NCBI GenBank assembly: GCA_019912665.1 | Contig: JAIOIE010000008.1 | Location: forward strand, 248,001 to 312,000 | Direction: 5' to 3' | Length of the DNA stretch: 64,000 nucleotides | Source: Deltaproteobacteria bacterium | GTDB lineage: Bacteria; Desulfobacterota; GWC2-55-46 | Shown: in pieces, positions 8,180 through 16,579 of the stretch | Position numbering within the stretch: the first letter of the stretch is position 1 | Layout of the letters: each line of letters starts with the position of its first letter | The notes under the pieces: model-generated | The model's database searches: none | Told to the model about the DNA's origin: nothing | Seen by the model: the letters and a program-made list of their open reading frames with translations, nothing else | Position numbers and translations under genes: made by a program

Positions 8180-9568
8180 TTACTCCTTGCTAAACCCATA
8201 CTTTTTGGCCTTTTCCCGAAGTGTGAACCTCGAGACCCCGAGCGTCCTTGATGCATGGGTGATGTTCCAACCGGTCCTTTCAAGGACGGTCCTGATGTGG
8301 GCCTTTTCGAGCTCTTCGAGGGTCATCTCGCTTGAATAGCCTTCCACAAGCGGCGGGTTTTCAGCATAGTGCGGGGCCGGGGCGCTTATATTAAGGTGCT
8401 CCGGGCCTATGTCATCCTGGCCTGCCAATATAAGGGCCCTTTCGATCACGTTCTTAAGCTCCCTTATGTTTCCGGGCCAGTCATACCCGAGGAGCAGGTC
8501 TGTCGCGCCGTCTTTAAGCCTCTTCTGCCTGTTGCCAGGACCGGCGCCGTTCTCTTTGAGGAAGTGCCTTACAATGGGAACAATGTCCTCTTTTCGCTCC
8601 CTCAGGGGAGGAAGGCTCACGGCCATCACGTTCAGCCTGTAAAAGAGGTCTTCCCTGAACCGCTTCTCCTTTACCATGTTGCCCAGGTTCAGGTTTGTGG
8701 CGGCTATGACTCGGACGTCAACCCTCTGGTCCTGCACGCCGCCGAGCTTCCTGAAAGTCCTGTTCTCAAGTACCTGGAGGAGCTTGGGCTGGAGCCTCAA
8801 GTCCATGTCTCCTATCTCGTCCAGGAAGATGGTGCCTCCGTCCGCCAGCTCGAAAAGCCCCTTCTTTGACTGGCGCGCGTCCGTGAAGGCCCCCTTCTCG
8901 TAGCCGAACATCTCGGCCTCCATGAGGGTGTCGGGTATGGCGCTGCAGTTGAGCTTTATGAAGGGCCCTTCGCGTCTGCTGCTCGAGTAATGTATGGCGT
9001 TCGCCACCAGCTCCTTCCCGGTGCCTGTCTCTCCGGTAATGAGGACCGAGGTGCTCGATGTCTTGGATATTATTGCTATAAGGGATTTGACTTCAGCGAT
9101 GGCGGCGCTTTCGCTTACCATCTCGGGGCAGAGGCTTTGCGGAGGCGTATCTCCCTTTTTTCCGCTCCGTACGGCCCTTTCCGAAAGGCTCCTCTCGACA
9201 GCGTATATTATGGAGCGGGCCATGTTCCCTGGCTCGACCTGGCCTTTTATGAGATAGTCCTGCGCACCCTCCCTCACGGCCCTTGCCGCCAGGTTCTCAT
9301 CCGATAAGCCGGTAAGGAGAACTACCGGGAGGGCCGGATATGCGCTCTGGAGCGCAAGGAAAGTAGAGAGCCCCGAGGAGTCCGGCAAGTTCAAATCCAT
9401 CAGCGCCACGTCCGGCTGCCGTTCGGAGAGCCTTTCCATGGCCTCCGCGAGGCTTAAGGCCCTGGTGAGGATGAACCTCTCCCCTGAGCCCGAGTCCGCG
9501 AGCATCTCTTTAAGGAGACGCGCGTCCGGGTCGCTATCCTCTATAAGGAGTATCTCTATCTTCTGCAT
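8180..9568 (-). CDS. NtrC-family sigma-54-dependent response regulator
   Basis: The 462-residue protein has three domains in order. A receiver (about 1-125) carries IEDSD acidic residues, D58 in ALMDLNLPD and K108. An AAA+ sigma-54 interaction domain (about 150-375) has Walker A GETGTGKE, the GAFTDA loop that contacts sigma-54, Walker B GGTIFLDEIGD and the R-fingers in FREDLFYRLNV. A Fis-type helix-turn-helix is at the C-terminus (THASRTLGVSRFTLREK). It activates RpoN promoters when phosphorylated. It is the third gene of an operon with a histidine kinase and an Rcp1-like receiver (3-base gap). A sigma-54 promoter with repeats lies just downstream and is its likely target. Confidence 0.93.
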   Translation of the reverse strand: MQKIEILLIEDSDPDARLLKEMLADSGSGERFILTRALSLAEAMERLSERQPDVALMDLNLPDSSGLSTFLALQSAYPALPVVLLTGLSDENLAARAVREGAQDYLIKGQVEPGNMARSIIYAVERSLSERAVRSGKKGDTPPQSLCPEMVSESAAIAEVKSLIAIISKTSSTSVLITGETGTGKELVANAIHYSSSRREGPFIKLNCSAIPDTLMEAEMFGYEKGAFTDARQSKKGLFELADGGTIFLDEIGDMDLRLQPKLLQVLENRTFRKLGGVQDQRVDVRVIAATNLNLGNMVKEKRFREDLFYRLNVMAVSLPPLRERKEDIVPIVRHFLKENGAGPGNRQKRLKDGATDLLLGYDWPGNIRELKNVIERALILAGQDDIGPEHLNISAPAPHYAENPPLVEGYSSEMTLEELEKAHIRTVLERTGWNITHASRTLGVSRFTLREKAKKYGFSKE

Positions 9569-9571
9569 CTC

Positions 9572-10018
9572 TCACCCTTGCGGCAGTTTCACGATTGAAA
9601 ACCAGAAGTCCTCGACGGCTTTTGCTATCGTTATGAACCGGTCCACATCCGCCGTCTTGGTTATGTATGCGTTCGTATGGAGCCCGTACGCGGCCGAGAC
9701 GTCGTTATCGTCGGCCGAAGACGTGAGCACCACCACGGGTATGCGCCTTGTATCCGGGTCGGCTTTAATTTCGGAGAGCACCTCCATGCCGTTCATCTTC
9801 GGAAGGTTCAGGTCCAGCAGGATGAGATCCGGCCTCGGCGCGTTCCGGTGCTTTCCCTTCCTCCTCAGGAATTCGATAGCCTCCTCACCGTCCGCGGCCA
9901 GGTGCATTTTATTGGACACCTTCGCTTCCCTGAAGGCCTCTATCGTAAGCCGGATGTCATAGGGATTGTCCTCCACCATGAGTATTTCCATCGGCCTTCC
10001 AGGGAGGCCCTCATTCAT
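9572..10018 (-). CDS. Rcp1-like single-domain response regulator
   Basis: Stand-alone receiver of 148 residues with acidic ED (16-17), phosphoacceptor D69 in LILLDLNLPKMNG, conserved Thr/Ser (VVVLTSS) and Lys (YITKT). The sequence style (EDNPYDIRLTIEAF, long insert before the Asp) is that of Rcp1-type receivers, which normally pair with kinases carrying an SHDLQEPLR phosphorylation box. Exactly such a kinase is encoded immediately upstream, overlapping by 8 bases. It has no output domain and could act in a phosphorelay between the kinase and the NtrC-type regulator that follows. Confidence 0.9.
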   Translation of the reverse strand: MNEGLPGRPMEILMVEDNPYDIRLTIEAFREAKVSNKMHLAADGEEAIEFLRRKGKHRNAPRPDLILLDLNLPKMNGMEVLSEIKADPDTRRIPVVVLTSSADDNDVSAAYGLHTNAYITKTADVDRFITIAKAVEDFWFSIVKLPQG

Positions 10019-12503
10019 CGGACGCCTCCATGAGAGGTATTGTGAAATGGAAGGTGGAGCCCTCCCCGGGTACGGATTCTACCCATATCCTGCCGCCGTG
10101 GTTCTCGATTACCTTCTTGCATATGGAAAGGCCGATGCCGCTCCCCTGGAACTCTGTCTTTCCGTGGAGCCTCTGGAAGAGCTCGAATATCCTCTCCGAA
10201 TATTTCGGGTCTATGCCGATGCCGTTATCCCTGACGGAAAAGAGCCATTCCCGGCCGTTCTGCGCGGCCTTTACCGTTATGACGGGCGTATCCGCGCTCC
10301 TGTATTTCACCGCGTTGGATATGAGGTTCATGAAGAGCTGCTCTATCTGTGACGAGTCGGCCACTATGGTCGGAAGCCCCTCATGCCTCAAAGCGGCCCC
10401 GCTCTCGTCGAGGAGGGCCTTCAAGTTCGCGGCCGCGCTCCCGAGCGCCTCCTCGCAGTCGACGGGCTTCAGGGCCTTCAACCTCCCAACCCTGGAATAG
10501 GAAAGGAGGTCGTTTATGAGCCTCTGCATCCTCCCGACCCCGTCAACGGCATAGGAGATGAACTCGTCGGCCTCGGCGTCGAGCCTCCCCTTGTATCTCC
10601 TGGAGAGGAGCTGTACGTAGCCGGATATGACCCGGAGCGGCTCCTGCAGGTCGTGAGAGGCCGAGTATGTGAACGCCTCGAGCTCCTTATTCACCCTCTC
10701 GAGCTCGCGGGCCCTCTCCTCCAGGTCCTCGTTCATGCGGGTAACGGCCTCTTCCGCCTTTTTCCTTATTTCCACCTCGAAAGCGAGCCTCTGGTTTACT
10801 TCCTTGAGCTCGGCCGTCCGCTCATCCACAAGCTCCTTCAGGTGCTCGCGGTAGAGGCTCAGCTGCTCCTCGGTCCTCTTCCTGTCGGTTATGTCCTGCA
10901 CCGTGCCGACAAGCCGCGCGGCCCTCCCCTTCCCGTCGAAGATGGTCTCGCCCTGTTCGTGGACGACCCTCATGCTCCCGTCGGGCAGGACTATCCTGTG
11001 CTCAATCGAATAGGCGGTCCCGTTCCTCACCAACTCGCCGATGCTCCTCCTAACAGCCTCTCTGTCCGCAGGGTGCGCAAAGCCCAAAAACGCGTCATAG
11101 GAGGGCTGAAGAGCCCCGGGTTGGGCCCCGAAGACCCTGCACATCTCGTCCGACCAGGACATCTCGCCACTTGTCATATCCCAGTCCCAGCTCCCTATAT
11201 GCGCTATCATCTGCGCGGTCGCAAGGCTCGCCCTGCTTTTCCTCAGGTCCTCCTCGGTGAGCCGCTTTCCGGTTACGTCCCTGTCCACGCCCCTGTAGCC
11301 CGAGAACTCCCCGTTCGTAGAGAAGACCGGCGCCGCGCTCGTCTCGACCACAACGCGGGCCCCGTCCTTTCTGATGTTTACGTTCTCGAAGAGGCCCAAC
11401 GGGCTCCTTGCCGCCGCCACCCTTGAGAACTCGGCCCTCACCCTTTCGGCCTCATCTGGTTCCATGAAATCCCAGGGGGTCTTGCCCAGCACCTCTTCTG
11501 CCTCGTATCCGAGCATGTCCCTGACCTTCGGGCTTACGTAAGTATAACGGAGGTCCTCGTCCGCCTCCCATACCAGGTCGCTCGACGTCTCGACCAGCCC
11601 CCTGAACTTCTCATCGCTCCTCCGTAGCTCCTCCTCGGCCGCCGACCTCTCCTCTATTTCGGCCCGGAGCATCTCATTGGCCACTTCAAGGCTCTTTCCC
11701 TTTATCCGGGCGGACTGGGCGAAATATACAAGGGAGGCAAGGAAGACTGATACGAGGGAGCCCATGCCGAGGACGACCGACGGTATGACGGAAATACTGG
11801 AAGAGACGACGTCCTCTCCGGGCCGCACCCTTACTGTCCAGGCGGCGTTCAGGATATTGAGGTCAAGGCTTTCAACCCATTCGCTCTCGATGTCCCCGCT
11901 GTCCGCGAAGAGTACCGTGGCGCCGTTCAAGACCGCGACGGAGTGGCCGGTGAGCTCGCCTCTTTTACCGGCCAATATCGCTCCGAACAGGTCCTGGGAA
12001 TCGAAAACGGCCGAGAGCGCCCCGGCTGAAGCACCGTCGCCGCGTACAGGAATCGAGACTACGAAACCTTTCCTCCCATTCTCGAACTCGACCGGCCCGG
12101 ACAGGGCCGGACCGCCTTCCCCGCTTACCCCTTCCGCATGGGCGCCCACGGCCTCGACTGCCTTCAGGCCGGCCTCCCCGGCCCTGAAGACCGGCTCCCC
12201 GCCGAAGCGGGTAAGGACCACCGCCTTGAGTCCCTGATTACGCTCCGCGCTCAGGAGCTCTTCCCATTCCTGCCATTTTATCTCGGCCCCGGCCCCTGCC
12301 TCCCATCTCCGGACAAGCTCGGTAAGGGCCTGCACCTTGAGGCCCATTTCGTCCCTTATTGTTTCTTTTACTGCCGTGGCTTTCAATGCGGTATGGTGGG
12401 CGAGGCCGGCCCTCTCGGAGACTGAAAGCTCGCGCCATACCAGGAAAGTCGCCGAGAGCGCTATAAGGAGCGCAAGGATGGGGATCCATCTCTTAAGGAG
12501 CAT
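10011..12503 (-). CDS. Membrane sensor histidine kinase with two PAS domains
   Basis: The 830-residue inner-membrane kinase begins with a TM helix (about 6-24), followed by a periplasmic sensor region of about 210 residues and a second TM helix (about 240-262). Two PAS domains follow (about 295-415 and 430-545), then a coiled-coil stretch (about 550-610). The HisKA box is YSASHDLQEPLR with H617. The ATPase domain has N-box NLISNAVKYR, DNGIGID near 759 and GSGIGLSI near 787. It phosphorylates response regulators in answer to an unknown periplasmic or PAS-bound signal. It heads the operon with two regulators. Tandem 13-base repeats and a promoter palindrome lie upstream. Confidence 0.93.
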   Translation of the reverse strand: MLLKRWIPILALLIALSATFLVWRELSVSERAGLAHHTALKATAVKETIRDEMGLKVQALTELVRRWEAGAGAEIKWQEWEELLSAERNQGLKAVVLTRFGGEPVFRAGEAGLKAVEAVGAHAEGVSGEGGPALSGPVEFENGRKGFVVSIPVRGDGASAGALSAVFDSQDLFGAILAGKRGELTGHSVAVLNGATVLFADSGDIESEWVESLDLNILNAAWTVRVRPGEDVVSSSISVIPSVVLGMGSLVSVFLASLVYFAQSARIKGKSLEVANEMLRAEIEERSAAEEELRRSDEKFRGLVETSSDLVWEADEDLRYTYVSPKVRDMLGYEAEEVLGKTPWDFMEPDEAERVRAEFSRVAAARSPLGLFENVNIRKDGARVVVETSAAPVFSTNGEFSGYRGVDRDVTGKRLTEEDLRKSRASLATAQMIAHIGSWDWDMTSGEMSWSDEMCRVFGAQPGALQPSYDAFLGFAHPADREAVRRSIGELVRNGTAYSIEHRIVLPDGSMRVVHEQGETIFDGKGRAARLVGTVQDITDRKRTEEQLSLYREHLKELVDERTAELKEVNQRLAFEVEIRKKAEEAVTRMNEDLEERARELERVNKELEAFTYSASHDLQEPLRVISGYVQLLSRRYKGRLDAEADEFISYAVDGVGRMQRLINDLLSYSRVGRLKALKPVDCEEALGSAAANLKALLDESGAALRHEGLPTIVADSSQIEQLFMNLISNAVKYRSADTPVITVKAAQNGREWLFSVRDNGIGIDPKYSERIFELFQRLHGKTEFQGSGIGLSICKKVIENHGGRIWVESVPGEGSTFHFTIPLMEASDE

Positions 12504-12509
12504 ATCTGA

Positions 12510-12548
12510 CCGGAATATTTGGCCGGAATATTTGGCCCGAGTGTTTGG
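12510..12548. repeat. Three tandem 13-bp repeats upstream of the histidine kinase
   Basis: CCGGAATATTTGG occurs twice in direct succession (12510-12522 and 12523-12535), followed by the degenerate copy CCCGAGTGTTTGG (12536-12548). The array lies 7 bases before the kinase start codon, in its 5' untranslated region. Confidence 0.7.
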
Positions 12549-12566
12549 GGTTCGTCCGGCATAGAG

Positions 12567-12596
12567 AGGGTACTATGTACCCTTAAGTTTTGTCAA
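12567..12596 (-). promoter_or_regulatory. Candidate promoter with overlapping palindrome for the kinase operon
   Basis: Minus-strand TTGACA at 12591-12596 is followed 18 bases later by a weak -10 (TACCCT). A palindrome AGGGTAC-TAT-GTACCCT (12567-12583) covers the -10 and part of the spacer, as expected for a repressor site. The -35 is good and the -10 is poor. Confidence 0.35.
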
Positions 12597-12779
12597 GCGG
12601 AAGGGGCCGGGCGCCCGGCCTGCCTTTACAGGATTTATTCTTTTAATTCAAGCACTTGCAGAAGAGATGCCAAATCCTCCTTTTTTCCTAAAGGCGGTAT
12701 CCAGGACATCCGATAAGGTCTTGAGGCCATTTTGGGCCGGCTCCATCTTCAACGCCAGATTCGGAAGGAGGCAGATATC

Positions 12780-13211
12780 ATGATGGTCAGGTGGAAAGAG
12801 CAGCTATCTACGGGAGTCTGGTGGCAGGAGAAGCAGCACAGGGAGCTTTTCGCCAGGTTCGCCAAGCTTGTGGCGGCAATGGAACACGGGCGCGGGCGGG
12901 AAGAGGTCGATGAGCTTTACGAGTTCATGGAGAACTATCTCGGAAGGCACTTCCAGGCCGAGGAAGCCGCCATGGAGCGTATAGGCTACTCAGGCAAAAG
13001 GGCCCATGCGGCGGAACACAGAAAACTACTCGAGGAGATAACGGCATTGAGGGCCGAATTCGAGACCGGGGCCAGGCTCTCCCTCGTACTCAAGGTGCAA
13101 AGGCGAATAATCGACTGGTTCATGAACCACATAGGGAACATGGACAAATCGCTCGGCTCATACTTGAGGGCAGAGGAGCTTAAGCACCAGCAGGTGGTCG
13201 TGAACTGCTGA
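12780..13211 (+). CDS. Bacteriohemerythrin (second copy)
   Basis: Hemerythrin-domain protein of 143 residues. Iron ligands: H20 (EKQHRELF), H57 and E61 in HFQAEEAAM, H76 and H80 in HAAEH, H117 and D122 in HIGNMD. The usual Asp before the first His is Glu-like (EKQ), a small change. It probably binds O2 in the cytoplasm. GGAAGGAGG precedes the ATG at 12780, which may be followed by a second usable ATG. The frame is open 48 bases further upstream, but without a ribosome binding site. It is divergent from the kinase operon and ends in a bidirectional terminator. Confidence 0.9.
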   Translation: MMVRWKEQLSTGVWWQEKQHRELFARFAKLVAAMEHGRGREEVDELYEFMENYLGRHFQAEEAAMERIGYSGKRAHAAEHRKLLEEITALRAEFETGARLSLVLKVQRRIIDWFMNHIGNMDKSLGSYLRAEELKHQQVVVNC

Positions 13212-13229
13212 GAATATCAAGGACGACTC

Positions 13230-13264
13230 AAAAGGCGCTTCTGGGTCCAGAGGCGCCTTTTTTA
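13230..13264. terminator. Bidirectional intrinsic terminator
   Basis: AAAAGGCGCTTCTGG and CCAGAGGCGCCTTTT form a 15-base stem with one mismatch and a two-base centre, flanked by A and T runs on either side. It separates the convergent hemerythrin and helicase genes and overlaps the helicase stop codon. Confidence 0.8.
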
Positions 13265-16200
13265 TTTTACCTCCATGAATTCCGCATGGGCCGGATAATA
13301 GAGCCCCTTTTTTATCTCTCTTTTCTCCCCGCCCTTGCGTAGCGCCCGCGCGTACCTTTCGAGCTGCGGCCTGTACCTTTCGCGCTCGTTATGGAAAAAC
13401 TCCTCCAACGAGCCGCCCTCGTGCGATCCGGTCTTGTAGTCTATTACCCAGAGCGTGCCGTCTTCGTCCACGAATGTCCGGTCTATGACCATGTGCGCTA
13501 TGCCGCCTTCAAGCACCGCGGTGACCGGGAGCTCGGTGCCTGCCCCGTCCCTTTTCGAGAGTATCCAGCGTCCCCTGGGGTCGGAAACCGCCTTTAGCAG
13601 GGTCCTTACGCCCTCCTTCGCGGCTTCCCCGGCCTCCCTGGCCCCGAGGCCGAGGGAGCGTAGCATGGCCTTAAGGCGCGGCTCCTCCCTTTCTATCCGC
13701 CCCCTCCCCCACTCAACTAGCCCTTCCCTGGCTATCCGGCAAAGGTACCTGTGAACGACCGTTCCCATGTGGCGTATGGCCTCCCCTGCCCAATAGAACT
13801 CTGGCTCGGTCTGTTCGATGAGCTTTTCCATGCTGTCAACCGGCACTGCGGGGGCGGTTTCAGGTAACTCCCACGAGAGGGGTAGCCTTTTCCTCACCCG
13901 CATTGGGGCGGCTCCGGGAGATGGGCCGTCCTCCTTCCTTTCGATAAACCTGCCTTCGCCGATCGCGTGGGATATCTTCGACAGGAAAGATTTAGGGACA
14001 GCAGTCATTTCCCCGTCCTCGCCCTCCTTGACGTGGCCTATGAGATGGAGCGAGTTGCGTGCCCTTGTGGCGGCAACGTAAAGGAGGCGCATCTCCTCCA
14101 GCTCGCGCTTCTCCTTCAGTATGCCGGATAAATACTCGTATATGCCTGACCCTTCCTTCCCCTTGCCTGGGGCCGGCGCAAGGAGGAGGTCTTTATCCTT
14201 TTCGAGCCATATGAGGAGCCCCCTGTCCTCGTTCCTCGGACCCTTCCCGAGCCCCGGGATTATGACATTGTCGAATTCGAGGCCCTTTGCCTTGTGCACG
14301 GTCATTATCTCCAAAGCGGCGTCCTGGCTTCCGCCGCCGGAATAGAGTGCTTCCACCTTCCTCTCGAGCTCGCTGATAGATACGCGGCCCGGCCCCTCGG
14401 CTGACCTTAAGAGCTTGAAAAACTCCCGGGCGTCGTTCATAGCGCCCTCATCCCCTGCAAAGCCCGGCCCGCCAAGGCTTATCCAGAGCCCGCGGAGCAC
14501 CTCGGAAGGCGGCCTCCTGCCCCAGAGCGAAAGTGCCTTCCCCGTCCTTTCAACGAATCTCGTTAGCCTTTGCCTGCCGTCCTCCGAAAGGGAAATCAGC
14601 CTTTTTTCATCCGATGCAAGCTCCCGGACCGGCGAAAAGGCGTCTCCGACGCAAAGCGAGTGGAGGTCTGAAAGGGTAAGCCCGCACCAGGGGGCTCGGA
14701 GACTCGCAAGCCACGCCACCCTGTCGAAGGGGTGGTCGAGGGCCTTGAGGAGCGCCATCAAATCCCGTATAACCGGCCTTTCTGAGAGCGGGTCTATGTC
14801 CCTGCCCCTGAAAGGGACCCCGTTATCCTTTAGCGCCTCAACAATACTATCCACGTGGGTCCTCGACCTGCAGAGTATCGCGGCGGATTCATTCTCCGGG
14901 AGCTTCTTTACGATGGAAAGGACGTGTTCGGCCTCAAGCTCGTCGTCCCTTTCACGCAGGAGCGTTAGCTCTACAGTGCTCTCGGGAACGGCCCCCTTTG
15001 CCGCTTCGGACGGCGCGTATGTGACGGCGCCTGTAAAGAAGTCCTCTGCCTCCGGAAAAGCCGGGCCAAGCGTCCGGTTCACCCATTCGACTATGCGCTC
15101 GGACGATCTGAAGTTACTGGAAAGCGTCAGGGGGATGAGCTTTGCCGGGCCTATGCCTTCCTTCCTTGCTCTGAGGAAGAGGCCAACCTGGGCCTCCCTG
15201 AAAAGGTAGATGGACTGCATGGGGTCGCCGACCACGAAAAGGGTCCTGCCGTCACCTTCGGTCCATCCCCTCGTAAGGGCCTCTAGGAGCGATAGCTGCG
15301 TTTGCGAGGTGTCCTGGTATTCGTCTACGAGTATGTGCTGGACCTTCAAGTCCAGCGCGAGCATGAGGTCAGTCGGTTCGTCTTCAGAGCCGAGCGACTT
15401 TAGCGCCGAAAGCGCAACGGCCTGGAAGTCGGCCTTCCCGGCCTCGGCAAAGACCCTGTTGAGCTCCCTTTCCGCGACCGGGAGAAGGCGCATGAGCGCG
15501 AATAGCGTCTCCCTTTCCTCCTCCGGGAACCGGGGGTCCGGAAGGGCCCCTACCCTTCCGAGCGCCCTTTCAAGCATCCCGTTCCCCGAAAGGGACTCGA
15601 GAAGCTCCTGGAACTCCTTTTTCATGGCCGCTGAAGAATTGTCGCCGTTGGGGAAGCCGAGCTTCGCGTTCACGCCTGCCGGCTTTCTCCATTCGTTTTT
15701 CCCTGTAAGCAGGAGTTCCTGTATGCCCTTCCAGAGCGGGAGGTCTTCCGCTCCCGGACCGGGGAGCCTTTCGAGACCGGACAGGGCCGGGATAGCGCTC
15801 TTTTCATTTAAGATGTTCTTTGCCGCATGCCTCGCTGAGCGGAGAAGCGCGCCTTCGAGCTCTTCCGGGAACTCTGCCGCTATCTCCCGCAGCTCTTCCT
15901 CGACGAGCCTTTTGAGCGAGCCTTCGAGTAGCGCCCTCATCCCCTCGTAAGTAGCGTCCCGTTCGAGATGCCGGAGCCACTGGTCGCGCTTCCCGAGCAT
16001 CAATACGAGCCTTATCGAAAGCGCCCTTACGGAGTTGTCCAGGTGGTCGAGCGCGCTCCTTACAGAGTCGCCCTCAGGCCCTTCGTCCTCGACAAGGGCT
16101 ATCGTCCGCTCAGCGGCCGTGGAATATAGCTCTTCCGGCTCATCGGTTACGGAGTAGTCCCCGAGCCCGGAAAGGAGCGGCATCTGCCTGGCGACAGTCG

Positions 16201-16579
16201 ACGAGAACGAGTCGATGGTCTGCACCTTGAGCCTCCCGGGGTTCAGAAGGAGGTCCCAGCCCAGTTCCCTGTCCCGCCGAAGCGCTGATGCCGCGAGCCC
16301 GAGCGTCTTCATTTCATGGGGCTTTTCGGACTCGCACCCTTCAGAGGCCTTCCTTATGGCCCCTATTATGCGCGAGTGCATCTCCCCGGCGGCCTTCCGT
16401 GTAAAGGTGAGGGCGAGTATCCGCTCAGGCTTATCCACCTGCGAGAGGAGCGCGAGGAACCGCTGCATGAGGAGCTCGGTCTTCCCGGACCCCGCAGGCG
16501 CCTGCACCGCGAAAGATGCGGATGTGTCGAGGGCACGTTCCCTTGCGAGCATATCGCTATTGGTCGTCGTTACGCTCAT
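13262..16579 (-). CDS. AddA-like UvrD/REP helicase-nuclease
   Basis: The 1105-residue superfamily 1A helicase has a C-terminal RecB-type nuclease. Motif I is APAGSGKTELL near residue 35, motif Ia LTFTRKAAGEM, motif II VDEYQDTSQ, motif III VGDPMQSIYLFREA and motif VI LLYVAATRAR. The PD-(D/E)XK nuclease end has MVIDRTFVDEDG then VIDYKTG. It unwinds and resects double-strand breaks together with the product of the overlapping upstream gene, like AddAB/RecBCD. I place the start at the ATG at 16579, preceded by AGGAAGGGG, rather than the upstream TTG. Overlap with the partner gene is 23 bases. The nuclease active-site residues are intact. Confidence 0.9.
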   Translation of the reverse strand: MSVTTTNSDMLARERALDTSASFAVQAPAGSGKTELLMQRFLALLSQVDKPERILALTFTRKAAGEMHSRIIGAIRKASEGCESEKPHEMKTLGLAASALRRDRELGWDLLLNPGRLKVQTIDSFSSTVARQMPLLSGLGDYSVTDEPEELYSTAAERTIALVEDEGPEGDSVRSALDHLDNSVRALSIRLVLMLGKRDQWLRHLERDATYEGMRALLEGSLKRLVEEELREIAAEFPEELEGALLRSARHAAKNILNEKSAIPALSGLERLPGPGAEDLPLWKGIQELLLTGKNEWRKPAGVNAKLGFPNGDNSSAAMKKEFQELLESLSGNGMLERALGRVGALPDPRFPEEERETLFALMRLLPVAERELNRVFAEAGKADFQAVALSALKSLGSEDEPTDLMLALDLKVQHILVDEYQDTSQTQLSLLEALTRGWTEGDGRTLFVVGDPMQSIYLFREAQVGLFLRARKEGIGPAKLIPLTLSSNFRSSERIVEWVNRTLGPAFPEAEDFFTGAVTYAPSEAAKGAVPESTVELTLLRERDDELEAEHVLSIVKKLPENESAAILCRSRTHVDSIVEALKDNGVPFRGRDIDPLSERPVIRDLMALLKALDHPFDRVAWLASLRAPWCGLTLSDLHSLCVGDAFSPVRELASDEKRLISLSEDGRQRLTRFVERTGKALSLWGRRPPSEVLRGLWISLGGPGFAGDEGAMNDAREFFKLLRSAEGPGRVSISELERKVEALYSGGGSQDAALEIMTVHKAKGLEFDNVIIPGLGKGPRNEDRGLLIWLEKDKDLLLAPAPGKGKEGSGIYEYLSGILKEKRELEEMRLLYVAATRARNSLHLIGHVKEGEDGEMTAVPKSFLSKISHAIGEGRFIERKEDGPSPGAAPMRVRKRLPLSWELPETAPAVPVDSMEKLIEQTEPEFYWAGEAIRHMGTVVHRYLCRIAREGLVEWGRGRIEREEPRLKAMLRSLGLGAREAGEAAKEGVRTLLKAVSDPRGRWILSKRDGAGTELPVTAVLEGGIAHMVIDRTFVDEDGTLWVIDYKTGSHEGGSLEEFFHNERERYRPQLERYARALRKGGEKREIKKGLYYPAHAEFMEVK

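Noticed and set aside
12605-12620. Perfect 16-bp palindrome GGCCGGGCGCCCGGCC
   Set aside because: It lacks a T run and does not sit at a promoter; such GC-only palindromes arise easily in this composition.
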